Source of the DNA: Bacteroidetes bacterium UBA1952
GTDB lineage: Bacteria > Bacteroidota > Bacteroidia > Chitinophagales > Chitinophagaceae
Direction: 5' to 3'
Length of the DNA: 6,139 nt
Assembly (NCBI GenBank): GCA_002336725.1
Contig: DDEO01000085.1
Coordinates: forward strand, 1-6,139
The notes under the pieces were generated by a model that saw only the letters and a list, made by a program, of their open reading frames with translations, was not told the DNA's origin and ran no database searches. Numbering within the stretch: position 1 is the stretch's first letter; every line of letters starts with the position of its first letter. Shown here one piece after another: positions 4,168 through 6,139 of this stretch. A program made the translations under genes and the position numbers.

Positions 4168-6139
4168 CTATTTGGCAAGCCACACACGCATTAGAGACAA
4201 AAGCCGTACCCCGTCCACAGGTTTGGTAATATAATCGGATGCGCCTGCCTCCAGACACTTCTCGCGGTCGCCGAGCATGGCCTTGGCCGTCAGGGCAATG
4301 ATGGGCAGCCGCTTGAAGCGATGGTCCATCCGCAGGCGGCGCGTGGCCTCATAGCCGTCCATTTCGGGCATCATAATATCCATCAGCACCAGCTCTACAT
4401 CCGGATTTTCGTCCATCACCTTCAGTGCTTCCCTGCCGTCGAGGGCGGTCAGGATGTCCACCTTTTTGCCTTCGAGCAGGCTGGTCAGGGAGAAGATATT
4501 GCGCATATCATCATCCACCAGCAGCACCTTGCGCCCTTCGAGCGTTACGCCGCCGGCAAGTGCCTCGGCGGGCGTTACCGATTGCCGGGTGGCCTGCTGC
4601 ATCTTGTGATGAAACAGTTCCAGCTCGTCGAGCAGCCGCTCTTTGGATTGCAGCGACTCGCGGATGATGACATCGGCTATTTTCTTCAGCGCCAGCTCGT
4701 CGCTGATAGAAATATTGGTGTTGAGATACACCATCAGCAGGCTGTCCTTAGAGGCAGCACGCAGGCGCTCCAGGTCGGGCAGGCACAGCGTAGTGCAGTT
4801 GCCCAGGTCGGCCACCACACATTGAAAGTTGTCTTCCCGAAGCAATTCTACCGCCCGATTGAGGTCTTTTTCCTTCCGGACGGTTGCGGTTACGCCTCGT
4901 TTGCGCAGCATTTTGCGTAGTTGTTCTTCGTCGAAATGCCCTTCGCCATACACCAGAATTTGTTGCAGGTTATTTTTAAGATGGTTGGCAATAACCTGAA
5001 ACGCGCCTTCGAGGTCGCTCTTCTCCACCGGCTTGCGGGCGGCGGCGAGTGCGCCGCTTACGTGAAGCGAAGAATCGTCGGCAGCCGATACAATATGAAC
5101 CGGAATTTTTTGCAGTTCGGGGTCGTCTTTCAGAATTTTGAGCAGCGCCCAGCCGTCGATCACCGGCAGTTGCATATCCAGGATGATGGCCGCAGGCTTG
5201 TAGCGACGCGCATACAACAGGCCCTCATCGCCCTGCATGGCCACCAGCGCCTTGTAGCCCCGTTGGCGGGCAAAATCCCGGACGATGGCAGCAAATCGTG
5301 GGTCGTCTTCCACAATCAGCATCACCTTGTCGTGGGGCGCAATCTGCCGGCGGTCGTCTGCTACGATTTCCTGCTCGGGGATGTTTTCCGGGGCTGTTTC
5401 GGCCAGTGCGGCTAGTTCTTTGGGATCTGCAAAGGGCATTTCCGGAATGCCGTCAGCAGGCCCCGCTACCGGCACTATCACGGCGAAGCTGCTGCCTGCG
5501 CCCGGCGTGCTTTCCAGATAAATATCACCCCCCAGACGGCGCGCCAGTTCGCGGGAAATAGACAGTCCCAGTCCGGTGCCGCCATATTTGCGGCTCGTAG
5601 AGCCGTCGGCCTGTTTGAAGGCTTCAAAGATTACCCGGTGCTTTTCGGCGGGGATGCCAATGCCGGAATCTTTTACAGCAAAAGCAATGTATCCGGTGCG
5701 CGGCTTGCCGTTTTCATCTTTGGGCTGCGTTACCGAGAGTGTTACCTGCCCGCCTTTCGGCGTAAATTTAAAAGCGTTGGAGAGCAGGTTTTTAAGAATC
5801 TGCTCGAGGCGGGCCTTATCAGTGTTGAAGGGTGCGGCGGCTTCGGGTTGTAGCTGCGTTTCAAAGCGAATGCCTTTGTCCTGGGCTATGGCTTCAAACG
5901 GCGGGCGGATGTCGCGCAGGATGTTTTCAGCGGGTATCTGCTCAAAGAGGAAGTCTATTTTTCCGGATTCGATCTTGGAAAGGTCGAGGATGTCGTTGAT
6001 CAGGTCGAGCAGGTCGGTGCCGGATTTATGGATCACCCCGGCATATTCCACCTGTTTCTCGGTAAGGTTGTGGCCGGTATTTTCCTGAAGCAGTTTGGCC
6101 AGGATGAGTACACTGTTGAGCGGGGTGCGCAGTTCGTGG
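4168..6139 (-). CDS. Hybrid sensor histidine kinase with three receiver modules (N-terminus beyond the window)
   Basis: Only the C-terminal 656 residues are visible; numbering here starts at the first complete codon. Residue 1 is the phosphoacceptor His of the H-box HELRTPLNS, so the window cuts the protein exactly at its dimerisation/phosphotransfer domain. Next comes an intact HATPase_c domain: N-box around Asn117 and Asn121, DSGIGIP starting at Asp157, and the GGTGLGLS loop at about 186-193. After an acidic, Pro/Ala-rich linker (about 226-269), receiver 1 (about 271-385) has acidic residues Glu277-Asp279, phosphoacceptor Asp321 in LDMQLP, Ser351 and Lys369. A middle receiver-like module (about 392-509) keeps Asp444 but is otherwise degenerate. 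Receiver 3 (about 536-652) is canonical: Asp542-544, Asp587 in MDIMMPEMDGYE, Thr617 and Lys639. This HK-REC-REC-REC order and wording match a known class of large hybrid kinases that often carry HAMP repeats and a GAF domain at the N-terminus; those would lie beyond 6139. A GTG at 6051 is not the start, since the H-box lies upstream of it. First visible gene of an operon with cheR and cheB. Confidence 0.96.
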   Translation of the reverse strand, partial: HELRTPLNSVLILAKLLQENTGHNLTEKQVEYAGVIHKSGTDLLDLINDILDLSKIESGKIDFLFEQIPAENILRDIRPPFEAIAQDKGIRFETQLQPEAAAPFNTDKARLEQILKNLLSNAFKFTPKGGQVTLSVTQPKDENGKPRTGYIAFAVKDSGIGIPAEKHRVIFEAFKQADGSTSRKYGGTGLGLSISRELARRLGGDIYLESTPGAGSSFAVIVPVAGPADGIPEMPFADPKELAALAETAPENIPEQEIVADDRRQIAPHDKVMLIVEDDPRFAAIVRDFARQRGYKALVAMQGDEGLLYARRYKPAAIILDMQLPVIDGWALLKILKDDPELQKIPVHIVSAADDSSLHVSGALAAARKPVEKSDLEGAFQVIANHLKNNLQQILVYGEGHFDEEQLRKMLRKRGVTATVRKEKDLNRAVELLREDNFQCVVADLGNCTTLCLPDLERLRAASKDSLLMVYLNTNISISDELALKKIADVIIRESLQSKERLLDELELFHHKMQQATRQSVTPAEALAGGVTLEGRKVLLVDDDMRNIFSLTSLLEGKKVDILTALDGREALKVMDENPDVELVLMDIMMPEMDGYEATRRLRMDHRFKRLPIIALTAKAMLGDREKCLEAGASDYITKPVDGVRLLSLMRVWLAK

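Noticed and set aside
4321..5415. Plus-strand open frames of 164-199 codons opposite the histidine kinase
   Set aside because: The receiver and kinase motifs on the minus strand account for this DNA; the plus-strand translations show no recognisable domain.
6049..6051. GTG as the start of the histidine kinase
   Set aside because: The same frame continues upstream to the window edge and encodes the H-box with the phosphoacceptor His, so the true start lies outside the window.

Overview
The window carries five genes, four complete and one cut by the right edge. It looks like a chromosomal piece from a member of the Bacteroidota. That placement is inferred from three things: start codons generally lack a Shine-Dalgarno sequence, the acetyl-CoA synthetase resembles Bacteroidota forms, and a multi-receiver hybrid kinase is followed by stand-alone CheR and CheB. 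Base composition is moderate GC and even throughout, with no sign of an insertion sequence, prophage, CRISPR array or RNA gene.

Layout. Positions 1-31 are intergenic and contain a perfect 10-bp tandem repeat of ATTCGTG type. A minus-strand gene (32-652) encodes a 206-residue lipoprotein of an uncharacterised family ending in HDEWTI. Across an 87-bp divergent spacer, the plus-strand acs gene (740-2656) encodes a complete AMP-forming acetyl-CoA synthetase with all catalytic motifs, including the C-terminal lysine that is acetylated in homologues. acs converges on a minus-strand operon, separated by 81 bp that contain a 7-bp inverted repeat. Read in its own direction, the operon runs: hybrid histidine kinase (right edge to 4168), CheR methyltransferase (4134-3319), CheB methylesterase catalytic domain (3316-2738).

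How the genes work together. The kinase enters the window exactly at its phosphoacceptor histidine and continues through the ATPase domain and three receiver modules. Receivers 1 and 3 look active. The middle one keeps its aspartate but has lost most of the surrounding phosphorylation chemistry. CheR and CheB, separated by only 2 bp, should add and remove methyl groups on glutamates of a partner, which may be the unseen N-terminal part of this kinase or another coiled-coil sensor. No MCP, CheA or CheW is in view. acs (acetate activation) and the lipoprotein have no evident functional tie to this operon.

The most unusual sequence-level signal is the palindromic octamer TTCCGGAA, present eight times in about 6.1 kb, including once in the divergent spacer. 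No clearly undescribed system is visible. The points most worth checking are the degenerate middle receiver, the target of the CheR/CheB pair, and the two short repeated words.
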